Below the pieces are notes generated by a model. It saw only the letters and a program-made list of their open reading frames with translations. It was not told the DNA's origin and made no database searches. Positions 17,016 through 24,974 of a DNA stretch of 39,941 nt are shown piece by piece (within the stretch, counting starts at the first letter, position 1; each line of letters begins with the position of its first letter). Source of the DNA: an uncultured Alphaproteobacteria bacterium. GTDB lineage: Bacteria > Pseudomonadota > Alphaproteobacteria > Rhizobiales > Ancalomicrobiaceae. Where the stretch lies: the NCBI GenBank assembly GCA_937864925.1, contig CALMFH010000102.1, positions 1 through 39,941 of the forward strand, in the 5' to 3' direction. The position numbers and the translations under genes are program-made.

Positions 17016-18029
17016 TCAGCCGATGCGGGCGGACGCGCGGGCGACGACGTCGCGCACCGAGAGTCCGTCGGCGCGGGCGGCGAAGGTGAGCGCCATGCGG
17101 TGCTGCAGCACCGGTTCGGCGAGCGCCGCGACGTCGTCGAGATCGGGGGCGAGCCGGCCCTGGAGGAGGGCGCGGGCACGCACCGTCAGCATCAGCGCCT
17201 GACCGGCGCGCGGGCCAGGGCCCCAGGCGACGGCGCGGGCGAGGTCGTCGCGACCGGCGGCCTCGCCGGCCGGAAGGGGTCGGGTCGAGCGAATCAGCAT
17301 CAGGATGGCGTCGACGATGCGCTCGCCGACCGGCATCAGGCGGACGAGGGCCTGGAGGTCGGTCAGATCGGCGCCGGTGAGGACCGGCCGCGCCTTCGGT
17401 TCGCTCGGACCGGTGGTGGCGGTGAGGATCTGTCGTTCCGCATCGATCGCCGGATAGTCGACGTCGATCTGCATCAGGAAGCGATCGAGCTGGGCCTCGG
17501 GCAGGGGATAGGTGCCCTCCTGTTCCAGCGGATTCTGGGTGGCCAGGACGTGGAAGGGGCGCGGCAGGTCGTGGCGGTGACCTGCGACGGTGACGTGGAT
17601 CTCCTGCATCGCCTGGAGCAGGGCCGACTGGGTGCGCGGGCTCGCGCGGTTGATCTCGTCGGCCATCAGCAACTGGGCGAAGACCGGGCCGCGGATGAAG
17701 CGGAACGAACGGGTGCCGTCGGGGGCCTGATCGAGCACCTCGGATCCGAGAATGTCGGAGGGCATCAGATCCGGGGTGAACTGAACCCGGCGGGTGTCGA
17801 GGCCGAGGACGATGCCGAGGGTTTCGACCAGCCGGGTCTTGGCGAGGCCGGGGACACCGACGAGCAGGCCGTGGCCGCCGGAGAGCAGCGTCACCAGGGT
17901 GCGCTCGACGACGCCCTCCTGGCCGTAGATCACCTCGCCGATCGCCTTCCGCACCGCCGCCAGACGCTCGATCGCCCGTTCCACTCGCTCGACCACGTCG
18001 GTCGAAGCCGTCCCTGTCGTGTCGTTCAT
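17016..18029 (-). CDS. MoxR-type AAA+ ATPase
   Basis: A 337-residue AAA+ ATPase of the MoxR group, ATP-driven chaperone-like proteins. Walker A is GVPGLAKT, Walker B is LLMADEINRA, and sensor and family motifs follow in FHVLATQNPLEQEGTYPLPEAQLDRF. The C-terminal lid has an AVAWGPGPRAGQALMLTVRARAL stretch, written here only as its start and end features: AVAWGPGPRAG then LTVRARAL. The ATG at 18027-18029 gives the standard MoxR length; the frame continues far upstream but there consists of tandem-repeat and arginine-rich sequence. It heads the operon moxR-DUF58-DUF4159-VWA protein. Confidence 0.93.
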   Translation of the reverse strand: MNDTTGTASTDVVERVERAIERLAAVRKAIGEVIYGQEGVVERTLVTLLSGGHGLLVGVPGLAKTRLVETLGIVLGLDTRRVQFTPDLMPSDILGSEVLDQAPDGTRSFRFIRGPVFAQLLMADEINRASPRTQSALLQAMQEIHVTVAGHRHDLPRPFHVLATQNPLEQEGTYPLPEAQLDRFLMQIDVDYPAIDAERQILTATTGPSEPKARPVLTGADLTDLQALVRLMPVGERIVDAILMLIRSTRPLPAGEAAGRDDLARAVAWGPGPRAGQALMLTVRARALLQGRLAPDLDDVAALAEPVLQHRMALTFAARADGLSVRDVVARASARIG

Positions 18030-18077
18030 GCCGTCGTCTTCGTCTCGGTGGGCGCGGGTGTTCGGGGTGCGACGTCC

Positions 18078-18158
18078 GCGCGGGTGATCGCAGACGCCGT
18101 TTCCGCGCAGGTTTTCGCAGGCGCGGCTTCCGCGCGGGTTTTCGCGGGCGCGGCTTCC
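18078..18158. repeat. 27-bp tandem repeat, three copies, upstream of moxR
   Basis: Three adjacent 27-bp units start at 18078, 18105 and 18132, each beginning GCGC and ending TTCC. Units 2 and 3 differ at only two positions and unit 1 is more diverged. A partial fourth unit (GCGCCGGG) follows. They lie in the 229-bp divergent gap between moxR and the DUF1285 gene. Because 27 is a multiple of three, both strands read as 9-residue repeats, but neither reading has a plausible start or composition for a protein. Confidence 0.85.
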
Positions 18159-18258
18159 GCGCCGGGAGCGAGTTTGACAGGATACGCGCGAGCGCGCATC
18201 CCGAAACCGTCGGGCGGCGCGGTGAAGTGAACAGCCGCGATCGGGCGGAAGCGAGGCG

Positions 18259-18876
18259 ATGGACGAGAGCGAAGCGACGAGGCCGACCGCCGCCGGGGCG
18301 GGGTTGGCGAGCCTGACGGCGAAACTCGGTGGGATCGGCGAAGGTCGCGGGCCGGCGCCGGTCGAACGCTGGAACCCGCCGTTCTGCGGCGACATCGACA
18401 TGCGCATCGCCGCCGACGGCACCTGGTTCTACGGCGGTACGCCGATCGGGCGCGAGGCGATGGTCCGCCTCTTCGCCTCGGTGCTCCGGCGCGACGACGA
18501 CGGGAAGACCTATCTCGTCACTCCGGTGGAGAAATGCGGCATCACCGTCGACGACGTCGCCTTCGTCGCGGTGGAGATGCAGGTCGCGGGCGAGGGACGT
18601 GATCGGGTGATCGGCTTCCGCACCAACGTCGGCGACCGGGTGGTGGTCGACGACGACCATCCGCTGCGTTTCGCGACCGACCCTGTGAACGGCGGCCTGA
18701 AACCCTATGTGAGGGTGCGAGGCCGGCTGGAGGCGCGGCTGGCGCGGCCGGTGCTCTACGACCTGGCGGCGCTCGGCGAGAGCGAGATCCACGACGGCCG
18801 CGACTGGTTCGGGGTCCGGAGTTCGGGGCGGTTCTTTCCCATGGTGCCGGCGGACGAGATCGAGGCGATCGGATGA
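18259..18876 (+). CDS. DUF1285 family protein
   Basis: A 205-residue soluble protein of DUF1285, found widely in Alphaproteobacteria and without a known activity. The characteristic segments are WNPPFCGDIDMRIAADGTWF, YGGTPIGREAMVRLFASVL and DKTYLVTPVEK-like text (here GKTYLVTPVEKCGI), plus a C-terminal WFGVRSSGRFFPM. It starts a tightly packed run: its stop overlaps the NUDIX start by 4 bp. In other genomes it is often beside the same NUDIX and cca genes and a divergent moxR, which fits this layout. Confidence 0.88.
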   Translation: MDESEATRPTAAGAGLASLTAKLGGIGEGRGPAPVERWNPPFCGDIDMRIAADGTWFYGGTPIGREAMVRLFASVLRRDDDGKTYLVTPVEKCGITVDDVAFVAVEMQVAGEGRDRVIGFRTNVGDRVVVDDDHPLRFATDPVNGGLKPYVRVRGRLEARLARPVLYDLAALGESEIHDGRDWFGVRSSGRFFPMVPADEIEAIG

Positions 18877-19550
18877 GGACGGTGGACACGACGCCTCACA
18901 CGGAGTTCCGGGCGGAGGCCTTCTTCGACCGGGTGCGGCCGCATTTCGTCGAAGATCCACTCGGACAGCCCTTCGACGAAGGCGGCAGCGATCTGGCGCT
19001 CAATCCCGATTTCGCCGCCCATATGGTCGGGATTCCGCTCAAGGACGCCGCCGTACTCGTCGGCATCGTCGACGACGGCGAACCGCGGGTGATCCTGACG
19101 CAGCGCACCGAGCATCTCGCCGCACATGCCGGGCAGGTGGCGTTTCCCGGCGGCAAGATCGACGGCGACGACGTCCACGCGGTCGCCACCGCCCTGCGCG
19201 AGGCCGAGGAGGAGATCGGTCTCGATCCGGCGCTCGTCGTGCCGATGGGTTGCCTGCCGCCCTATGCTTCGGGGTCCGGTTTCCGCATAGTTCCGGTGAT
19301 CGCCCGCGTTCACCCCGGCGCCGTCTACACGCCGAATCCGCACGAGGTCGCCGATGTCTTCGAAGTGCCGCTCGCCTTCCTGATGGACGCGGCCAATCAT
19401 GCCGTCGTCGCGCGCGATTGGAACGGCCTCACCGTCCGTGCCTATGAAATGCCCTACGGCGAGCGGTATATCTGGGGTGTCACCGCCGGTATCATCCGGC
19501 GCATCTGGGAACGCGCCTACGGAGACGCCGATGCGAGCGTCGGAGCCTGA
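18873..19550 (+). CDS. NUDIX hydrolase, CoA pyrophosphatase type
   Basis: A 225-residue NUDIX enzyme likely to cleave coenzyme A or acyl-CoA at the diphosphate to give 3',5'-ADP and phosphopantetheine. The CoA-pyrophosphatase signature LTQRTEHLAAHAGQVAFPGG lies just before the Nudix box, which here reads GGKIDGDD...ALREAEEEIGL, with Asp in place of the first Glu as usual in this subfamily. GCLPPYASGSGFRIVPV matches the C-terminal family segment. It overlaps DUF1285 by ATGA. The exact substrate is inferred from family. Confidence 0.9.
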   Translation: MRTVDTTPHTEFRAEAFFDRVRPHFVEDPLGQPFDEGGSDLALNPDFAAHMVGIPLKDAAVLVGIVDDGEPRVILTQRTEHLAAHAGQVAFPGGKIDGDDVHAVATALREAEEEIGLDPALVVPMGCLPPYASGSGFRIVPVIARVHPGAVYTPNPHEVADVFEVPLAFLMDAANHAVVARDWNGLTVRAYEMPYGERYIWGVTAGIIRRIWERAYGDADASVGA

Positions 19551-19574
19551 TCGAGTCGAGTGTCGGAGAAGGGT

Positions 19575-19838
19575 ATGGGTCGTCTGATCGCCATCGAAGT
19601 GGCGCTGTTCCTGGCGCCCTTCGCCATCTTCGCGCTCCTGCTCCTCGCTCGACGCCGGGCGCTGTCGCTCGGACTCCTGCGCGCGGAGGCGCCGGTGATC
19701 GAACTGGCCATCGGCGGGTTGCTGCTGGTGGTCGCCTCATTGATCGCGCTCGCCGCCTTCCACGACGGCACCGCCGGCGGCACCTATGTGCCCGATCGCT
19801 TCGAGAACGGCCGTCTGGTGCCGGGACGGATCCAGTGA
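19575..19838 (+). CDS. DUF6111 family small membrane protein
   Basis: An 87-residue protein with two transmembrane helices (about residues 5-24 and 40-62), a short arginine-rich turn between them, and a C-terminal tail GGTYVPDRFENGRLVPG that resembles DUF6111. Function is unknown. The ATG at 19575 is preferred over a GTG five codons earlier because GGAG lies 6 nt before it. It lies between the NUDIX gene (24-bp gap) and cca, whose GTG start overlaps its stop by 4 bp, so it belongs to the same operon. Confidence 0.8.
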   Translation: MGRLIAIEVALFLAPFAIFALLLLARRRALSLGLLRAEAPVIELAIGGLLLVVASLIALAAFHDGTAGGTYVPDRFENGRLVPGRIQ

Positions 19839-21112
19839 CTCCCACCGCCACGCCCATCCCTTCGCTCGCCCGTTGCGACTGGCTGACGGCGCCGTCGCTC
19901 GCGCGGCTCTTCGCCGCGATCGAACGCGACGACGAGACCTGTTGGGTGGTCGGCGGAGCGGTGCGCAACGCGCTCCTCGGTCTGGCCGTCACCGACGTCG
20001 ACGTCGCCACCACGGCGCGGCCGGAGGTGGTGACGGCACGGGCGCATGCCGCCGGGCTGAAACCGGTGCCGACGGGCATCGATCACGGCACGGTCACGGT
20101 GGTGGTCGACGGCCACCCCTACGAGGTGACGACGCTGCGCGAGGACGTGGAGACCCACGGGCGCCACGCCACCGTTCGCTTCGGCCGCGATTGGGCGGCG
20201 GATGCGCATCGGCGCGATTTCACCATGAACGCCCTCTACGCCTCGCGCGACGGGGTGGTGCACGACTTCGTCGGCGGCGTGGCCGACTGCATGGCGCGGC
20301 GGGTGCGCTTCATCGGTGATCCGGCGGCGCGCATCGCCGAGGACTATCTGCGCATCCTGCGCTTCTTCCGCTTCCACGCCGCCTACGGGCGCGGCGGCCT
20401 CGATCCCGGTGGGCTGCACGCGGCGATCGTGGCGCGGGCCGGGCTCGACGGACTGTCGGCGGAACGACTCGGCCAGGAGATGGCGAAGCTGGTGGTGACG
20501 GTCGGGGCGCCGGCGACGGCGACGGCGATGAGCGATTGCGGCATCCTGCAGCGGGTGACCGGCCGGGCGGCGAACCTCGCCGCCTTCGTCCGGCTGCACG
20601 CACTCGCCGCGGCGACCGGTCGGCCGGCGCGCGAGCGGGCGGAGGCGCCGCTCTTCCTCGCCGCCCTCGCGGTGTGGAGCGAGGGCGATGCGGTCGGGCT
20701 CGGAGCACGATTGCGCCTTTCCAACAAGGCGACCGAACGGATGGCCGCAGCGGTCGCCGCGTCGCGCCGGGTCGGCGCCGATCTCGACGCGCGAGCGGCG
20801 CGGCGGCTGCTGCACGCCGTCGGCGGGGAGGCCTACCGCGACGGCCTCGTCCTCGCCCATGTGCGCGGGCGCCTGCCGCGGGCGGCGATGACGCCGCATC
20901 TCGATCTGGCCGACACCTGGCCGGTGCCGCGGCTGCCGATCGGCGGGCGGGATCTGACGAGCCTGGGGGTCACCGGCGGTCCGCGCGTCGGCCGGTTGCT
21001 GATGCTCGCCGAACGGGCCTTCGTGGCGAGCGACTTCAGCCTCGATCGTGACGGGCTCCTCACCCTGATCCGGGACGAGATCGGCCGGCGAGACGGTGTT
21101 CGGGACCCGTGA
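19835..21112 (+). CDS. cca: CCA tRNA nucleotidyltransferase
   Basis: A 425-residue class II nucleotidyltransferase that adds or repairs the 3' CCA end of tRNAs. The N-terminal head has VVGGAVRNALLG, then DVDVATTARPE with the catalytic aspartate pair. The neck region has RRDFTMNALY, FVGGVADC and IAEDYLRILRFFRFHA, all class II hallmarks. There is no HD domain. A poly(A) polymerase is the main alternative, but in Alphaproteobacteria this layout is the CCA enzyme. It starts with GTG overlapping the DUF6111 stop. Confidence 0.92.
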   Translation: MTPTATPIPSLARCDWLTAPSLARLFAAIERDDETCWVVGGAVRNALLGLAVTDVDVATTARPEVVTARAHAAGLKPVPTGIDHGTVTVVVDGHPYEVTTLREDVETHGRHATVRFGRDWAADAHRRDFTMNALYASRDGVVHDFVGGVADCMARRVRFIGDPAARIAEDYLRILRFFRFHAAYGRGGLDPGGLHAAIVARAGLDGLSAERLGQEMAKLVVTVGAPATATAMSDCGILQRVTGRAANLAAFVRLHALAAATGRPARERAEAPLFLAALAVWSEGDAVGLGARLRLSNKATERMAAAVAASRRVGADLDARAARRLLHAVGGEAYRDGLVLAHVRGRLPRAAMTPHLDLADTWPVPRLPIGGRDLTSLGVTGGPRVGRLLMLAERAFVASDFSLDRDGLLTLIRDEIGRRDGVRDP

Positions 21113-21196
21113 AGCGGCGTCGTGATCTCGTCCGGGGCGAAAAACGCGGGGTGGTTCGAATCTTAGGGATCGAGTCAGGTCCCCCTTAAAATCCAT

Positions 21197-21206
21197 GGGG
21201 TACCCC
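21197..21206. promoter_or_regulatory. GGGGTACCCC palindrome just before the GGDEF start
   Basis: A perfect 10-bp palindrome ends 1 nt before the ATG at 21208 and occupies the place where a ribosome-binding site should be. It could be an operator or a small hairpin that limits translation, or chance in GC-rich DNA. Confidence 0.3.
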
Positions 21207-21207
21207 G

Positions 21208-22506
21208 ATGGGAGCACGATCGGGGAACCGCGCCATGGCGCCGCAATCCGTCACCATCGAGGAGATCGACCGGGCGATCGCAGTGCGATCGTTCCCGCCG
21301 ACCTTCCCGCCGCGTCTGGAAGCGCGCTACGAGCAGGATCGCGGTCCGGCCCGTCAGCGGCGGCTGTCGCTCGCCGCGTTCTGGTTCGCGGTGTGCTACG
21401 GGCTCTTCCTCGGCATCGACGCGCGCCTCGTCGCCGACGTGTTCTTCACCTCGGCCTTCGTCCATCTCGCGGTGATGGTGCCGCTCGGCTTCGGGGTGGC
21501 GCTGATCGCCGCCCATGGTCACACCCCCTGGGTGCGTGAGGGCGCCTCGGCGGCGCTGACGGTCGTCTCGGTCGCCACCATCCTGTGGATCTATCTGATC
21601 TCGGACACGCCGGCGGCGGCGCACTACCACTATTTCGCCGCCCTGCCGATCCTCTACGGCAACGTCGTTCAGCGCCCGCACTTCCCCTATGCCGCATGGG
21701 CCTCCGGCATCGCCGTGGTCCTGCACTGGGCGGCGATGGCGCGCGGTGGGTTGCCGGTCGAGGTGGCGATCGCGGCAGGGATCGAGTTCCTGGCGGTGGC
21801 GGTGGTGACGTTGGTCGCGGTGTTCCTCATCGAAAGCGAATTGCGGCGGGCCTATCTCGGCCACCTGCGCGGTGAGATCACCGCCGACCGGCTCAGCCAT
21901 TCCAACGACGAGCTGCGTCAGTTGTCGCATCTCGACACGCTCACCGGTATCGCCAACCGGCGTTGGCTCGAGGCCCATCTCGACGAGATGGCCGACCGGT
22001 CGCTGCGCGCCGCGGTGCCGTTGGCGGTGATGATGGTCGACGTCGATCACTTCAAGGGCTTCAACGACCACTATGGCCATCCGGAAGGTGATCGCTGCCT
22101 CAAGATGGTGGCGGCGGTGGCGCGCGATCAGGTGCGGCGCAAGGACGATCTCATCGGCCGGTTCGGCGGCGAGGAGTTCCTGGTCATCCTGCCGGGAACC
22201 GATCTGCTCGACGCCACCAAGGTCGCCGAACGCATCCGCCACGCCATCGCCGCGACGAATCTTCCGCACGCCCGCAGCGACATCGCCGACACGGTCACCG
22301 TGTCGATCGGAGTGGCGGCCGCCCGTATCTCCGACGGGATCACCACCGAGGACCTGGTGCGCGCCGCAGACAATGCCCTCTACGAGGCGAAACGGCTCGG
22401 TCGCAACCGGGTCCATGCCTCGACCCCGGGGTTCACCGCGATCGAAGTGGAGCCGGGGCCCAGGCGGCGGCGCGTCTCGATCGCGCTGCACGAAGCCGCC
22501 GAATGA
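21208..22506 (+). CDS. Membrane-bound diguanylate cyclase (GGDEF)
   Basis: A 432-residue protein with about six transmembrane helices in residues 50-215 followed by a GGDEF domain. DTLTGIANRRWL starts the cyclase domain. The active site is GGEEF. An RKDD inhibitory I-site lies five residues before it, so product inhibition by c-di-GMP is expected. MMVDVDHFKGFNDHYGHPEGD and the C-terminal AADNALYEAKRLGRNRV are intact, so the enzyme should be active. The membrane part is a sensor of unknown input; it resembles MASE-type domains only in general layout. The start is uncertain (ATG 21208, or 21235 nine codons later). It lies after cca and convergent with hemF. Confidence 0.92.
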   Translation: MGARSGNRAMAPQSVTIEEIDRAIAVRSFPPTFPPRLEARYEQDRGPARQRRLSLAAFWFAVCYGLFLGIDARLVADVFFTSAFVHLAVMVPLGFGVALIAAHGHTPWVREGASAALTVVSVATILWIYLISDTPAAAHYHYFAALPILYGNVVQRPHFPYAAWASGIAVVLHWAAMARGGLPVEVAIAAGIEFLAVAVVTLVAVFLIESELRRAYLGHLRGEITADRLSHSNDELRQLSHLDTLTGIANRRWLEAHLDEMADRSLRAAVPLAVMMVDVDHFKGFNDHYGHPEGDRCLKMVAAVARDQVRRKDDLIGRFGGEEFLVILPGTDLLDATKVAERIRHAIAATNLPHARSDIADTVTVSIGVAAARISDGITTEDLVRAADNALYEAKRLGRNRVHASTPGFTAIEVEPGPRRRRVSIALHEAAE

Positions 22507-22662
22507 TCCGATCCGACACGGTCGGTCGGCGGACGGGTGTCATACCGCCATTCGGGGCGCCGACGCGTGCGGGCGTCGCGGACACGGGAATGTCTCATCT
22601 GCATCCGTAACGTGGGTCATTCGCGTGCGGCAGACCGTCGATCAGTCCGGTGATCGATGGTC

Positions 22663-23547
22663 TCACGGCCATTTCACCAGCGGTGGCATGGAGGAGAGGA
22701 TCGAGGCGACGTTGCCGCCGGTCCTCAGGCCGAAGATGGTGCCGCGGTCGTAGAGCAGATTGAATTCGACGTAGCGGCCACGGCGGACGAGCTGCTCGTC
22801 GCGATCGGCCTCGCTCCACGGCGTCGTGCCGTTGCGACGGACGAGGTCGGGGTAGATGCCGAGGAAGGCCTCGCCGACGGCGCGGGTGAAGGCAAAATCG
22901 GCGGCGACGTCGCCCGAGTCGAGCCGGTCGTAGAAGATGCCGCCCACCCCGCGCGGTTCGTTGCGGTGCTTGAGGAAGAAATACTCTTCGCACCACGCCT
23001 TGTAGCGCGGATAGTCGGCGACGGCGTGTGCCCGGCAGGCCGCCTCCATCGCCGCGTGGAAGGCGACGGTGTCGGGATCCTGCTGCGTGCGCCGGCGGTC
23101 GAGCACCGGCGTCAGATCGGCGCCACCGCCGAACCAGCGCCGGGTCGTCACCACGTGGCGGGTGTTCATGTGCACCGCCGGCACGTTCGGGTTCCAGGGA
23201 TGGGCGATGAGCGAGATGCCGGAGGCCCAGAAGCGCGGGTCCTCCTCCGCACCGGGGATCTCCCGCCGGAACTCGGGGGCGAATTCGCCGTGGACGGTGG
23301 AAACGTGGACGCCGACCTTCTCGAACACCCGGCCGTGCATCATCCCCATCACCCCACCGCCGCCGGGACCGCCGGTCACGTCGCTGCGCTGCCACGGGGT
23401 GAACTCGAATCGGCCGGGCGCGACGTCGATGCCGGGCGTGGCGATGTCGCGCTCGAGCGTCTCGAAGGCGGCGCAGATCCGGTCGCGCAGCGCGGCGAAC
23501 CAGATGGCGGTGTCGCGTTTCAGGGTATCGAGGTCGGTCGGGGTCAC
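22663..23547 (-). CDS. hemF: Oxygen-dependent coproporphyrinogen III oxidase HemF
   Basis: A 294-residue aerobic enzyme that decarboxylates coproporphyrinogen III to protoporphyrinogen IX in haem synthesis. Strong family motifs are present: [49 protein letters not shown], the conserved [17 protein letters not shown] stretch, and [18 protein letters not shown]. Near-full length shows it is intact. The GTG start overlaps the trmL stop as GTGA, so the two are translationally coupled. Haem demand from the nearby petBC cytochromes is obvious, but no direct operon link is seen. Confidence 0.96.
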   Translation of the reverse strand: MTPTDLDTLKRDTAIWFAALRDRICAAFETLERDIATPGIDVAPGRFEFTPWQRSDVTGGPGGGGVMGMMHGRVFEKVGVHVSTVHGEFAPEFRREIPGAEEDPRFWASGISLIAHPWNPNVPAVHMNTRHVVTTRRWFGGGADLTPVLDRRRTQQDPDTVAFHAAMEAACRAHAVADYPRYKAWCEEYFFLKHRNEPRGVGGIFYDRLDSGDVAADFAFTRAVGEAFLGIYPDLVRRNGTTPWSEADRDEQLVRRGRYVEFNLLYDRGTIFGLRTGGNVASILSSMPPLVKWP

Positions 23548-24041
23548 CGGGTGTCTCCACGGAGGGCCGGGTCGAGCGGCGGGAAACCACCGGTCCGGCG
23601 CAGGGCTTCACCGAGCACCACGACGGCGGCGACGGCGACGTTGAGCGATCGCATCCCCGGTCGCATCGGGACGACGAGGCGGGCATCGGCGGCAGCGTGG
23701 ACCTCGTCGGGGACGCCGACGGATTCGCGCCCGACCATGATCACATCGCCGTCGCGGAACGCGAAGTCGAGATGGGAGGTCGTGCCGCGCGTGGTCAGGA
23801 GCACCAGCCGGCGGCCGCTGGCGCGGCGCTGCGCTTCGAAGGCGGTCCAGCCGACATGGCGGGTCATGACCGCCGCGTCGAGGTAGTCCATGCCGGCGCG
23901 GCGCAGGTTGCGGTCGGTGACGGCGAACCCGGCCGGCTCGATCAGGTCGACGGCGAGGCCGAGGCAGGCGGCGGTGCGCAGCAGCGTGCCGGTGTTCTGC
24001 GGGATGTCGGGCTGGTAGAGGGCGAGGCGCAGATCGGTCAT
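23544..24041 (-). CDS. trmL: tRNA (cytidine(34)-2'-O)-methyltransferase TrmL
   Basis: A 165-residue SPOUT-class methyltransferase that modifies the wobble base of certain leucine tRNAs. The N-terminal [19 protein letters not shown], the middle [11 protein letters not shown], and the knot region [15 protein letters not shown] plus [24 protein letters not shown] match TrmL. Length is typical. The ATG at 24039-24041 begins [10 protein letters not shown]. hemF follows with a 4-bp overlap. It is divergent from petABC. Confidence 0.94.
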   Translation of the reverse strand: MTDLRLALYQPDIPQNTGTLLRTAACLGLAVDLIEPAGFAVTDRNLRRAGMDYLDAAVMTRHVGWTAFEAQRRASGRRLVLLTTRGTTSHLDFAFRDGDVIMVGRESVGVPDEVHAAADARLVVPMRPGMRSLNVAVAAVVVLGEALRRTGGFPPLDPALRGDTR

Positions 24042-24424
24042 GGGAGCGGGGTCGAGGACGGAGAGAATCGACGTGGTGGCGGTGGACGGTGTCGGGGGCG
24101 CGGCGTCGGCGCCGAAAGGGGTATCGGGTGGTCGCGCGGATTCGCCGCACGAGGCGCGGCAACACTGCCACATCGGCAGAAAAATACCTCGGACTCTTCT
24201 AATGTAGGCCCCGCAAGTGACATCCCGTCGCTGGACAATGCGGCGACCAGATGTCAAAACGGCGGCCGATCGGACACTGGGGGTCTTGTAGGCTTCCGGC
24301 GCCCATTTCTCCGCGCAGATCCTTCCTACATGCGCGTGACGGTCCCGCGGACTCGATGGAGCGAACGGGGAACGGCGCGGATGGAGGAGGCGTAAGATCC
24401 GACGACATTCGAGAGGATCCGACC
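24042..24424. other. Divergent intergenic region trmL / petABC
   Basis: These 383 bp carry no convincing gene. The part near 24178-24260 is distinctly AT-richer (AAAAATAC, TTCTAATG, GTCAAAACG) and is the most likely promoter zone for both directions, but no clean -35/-10 pair was recognised. Frames that run through it into petA have artefactual composition. Confidence 0.55.
24412..24417 (+). promoter_or_regulatory. Ribosome-binding site deciding a TTG start for petA
   Basis: AGAGGA is 7 nt from the TTG at 24425 but 16 nt from the first ATG at 24434. Spacing therefore favours the TTG, giving an N-terminus M-A-T-M-D-T-A-E like other alphaproteobacterial Rieske proteins. Confidence 0.6.
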
Positions 24425-24949
24425 TTGGCTACCATGGACACCGCAGAACCGTCGCGCCGCGACTTCCTCTACATCGCAACCGGCGCCGTCGCCGCCGTCG
24501 GCGCCGCTGCGGCGGTGTGGCCGTTCGTCGACCAGATGAACCCCGACGCCTCGGCACTGGCGCTCGCTTCCACCGAGGTCGACGTCTCGGCCGTCGCGCC
24601 GGGTCAGATCGTCACGGTCAAGTGGCGCGGCAAGCCGGTGTTCATCCGCAACCGTACCCCGGACGAGATGAAGAAGCTCGCGGCGATGGACGCCAAGAGC
24701 CTCAAGGATCCGGAGTCGGACGAGGCGCGCGTCAAGAAGGGTCACGAGAACCTGTTGGTCGTGGTCGGCGTCTGCACCCATCTCGGTTGTGTGCCGCTCG
24801 GCCATGCCGGCGATTTCGACGGCTGGTTCTGCCCGTGCCACGGCTCGCACTACGACGCCTCCGGGCGCATCGTCCAGGGCCCGGCCCCGGCCAACCTGCC
24901 GGTTCCGCCGTACGAGTACGTTTCCGACAAGGTCGTGAAGATCGGCTGA
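24425..24949 (+). CDS. petA: Ubiquinol-cytochrome c reductase Rieske iron-sulfur subunit
   Basis: A 174-residue subunit of cytochrome bc1 with a [2Fe-2S] cluster that takes electrons from ubiquinol to cytochrome c1. The N-terminus carries an uncleaved Tat-type anchor: [11 protein letters not shown] followed by a hydrophobic helix. Cluster ligands are in CTHLGC and CPCHGSHYD, with the Cys pair able to form the stabilising disulfide. The [14 protein letters not shown] insertion is typical of the alphaproteobacterial/mitochondrial type. The start is taken as TTG at 24425 from ribosome-binding-site spacing; ATG at 24434 is the alternative. petB follows after 25 bp. Confidence 0.96.
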   Translation: MATMDTAEPSRRDFLYIATGAVAAVGAAAAVWPFVDQMNPDASALALASTEVDVSAVAPGQIVTVKWRGKPVFIRNRTPDEMKKLAAMDAKSLKDPESDEARVKKGHENLLVVVGVCTHLGCVPLGHAGDFDGWFCPCHGSHYDASGRIVQGPAPANLPVPPYEYVSDKVVKIG

Positions 24950-24961
24950 CGCCGTCGCCTC

Positions 24962-24966
24962 AGGAG
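24962..24966 (+). promoter_or_regulatory. Ribosome-binding site that selects the second ATG of petB
   Basis: AGGAG is only 2 nt from the ATG at 24969 but 8 nt from the ATG at 24975. The second ATG (MSGHSTY) is therefore the likely start. Confidence 0.7.
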
Positions 24967-24974
24967 AGATGCAC

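Noticed and set aside
18030-18422. Extension of the moxR frame by 131 codons through the tandem repeat
   Set aside because: The extension is repetitive and arginine-rich and overlaps the divergent DUF1285 gene. The ATG at 18027-18029 gives the standard MoxR length.
21150-21170. GGTTCGAATC, which looks like a tRNA T-loop
   Set aside because: The flanking bases do not pair as a T-stem and no acceptor, D or anticodon arm is present, so there is no tRNA.
22507-22662. Possible terminator between the GGDEF gene and hemF (CCGAC-ACG-GTCGG at 22513-22525)
   Set aside because: The stem is only 5 bp, the loop 3 nt, and no T-run follows. It is too weak to list as a feature.
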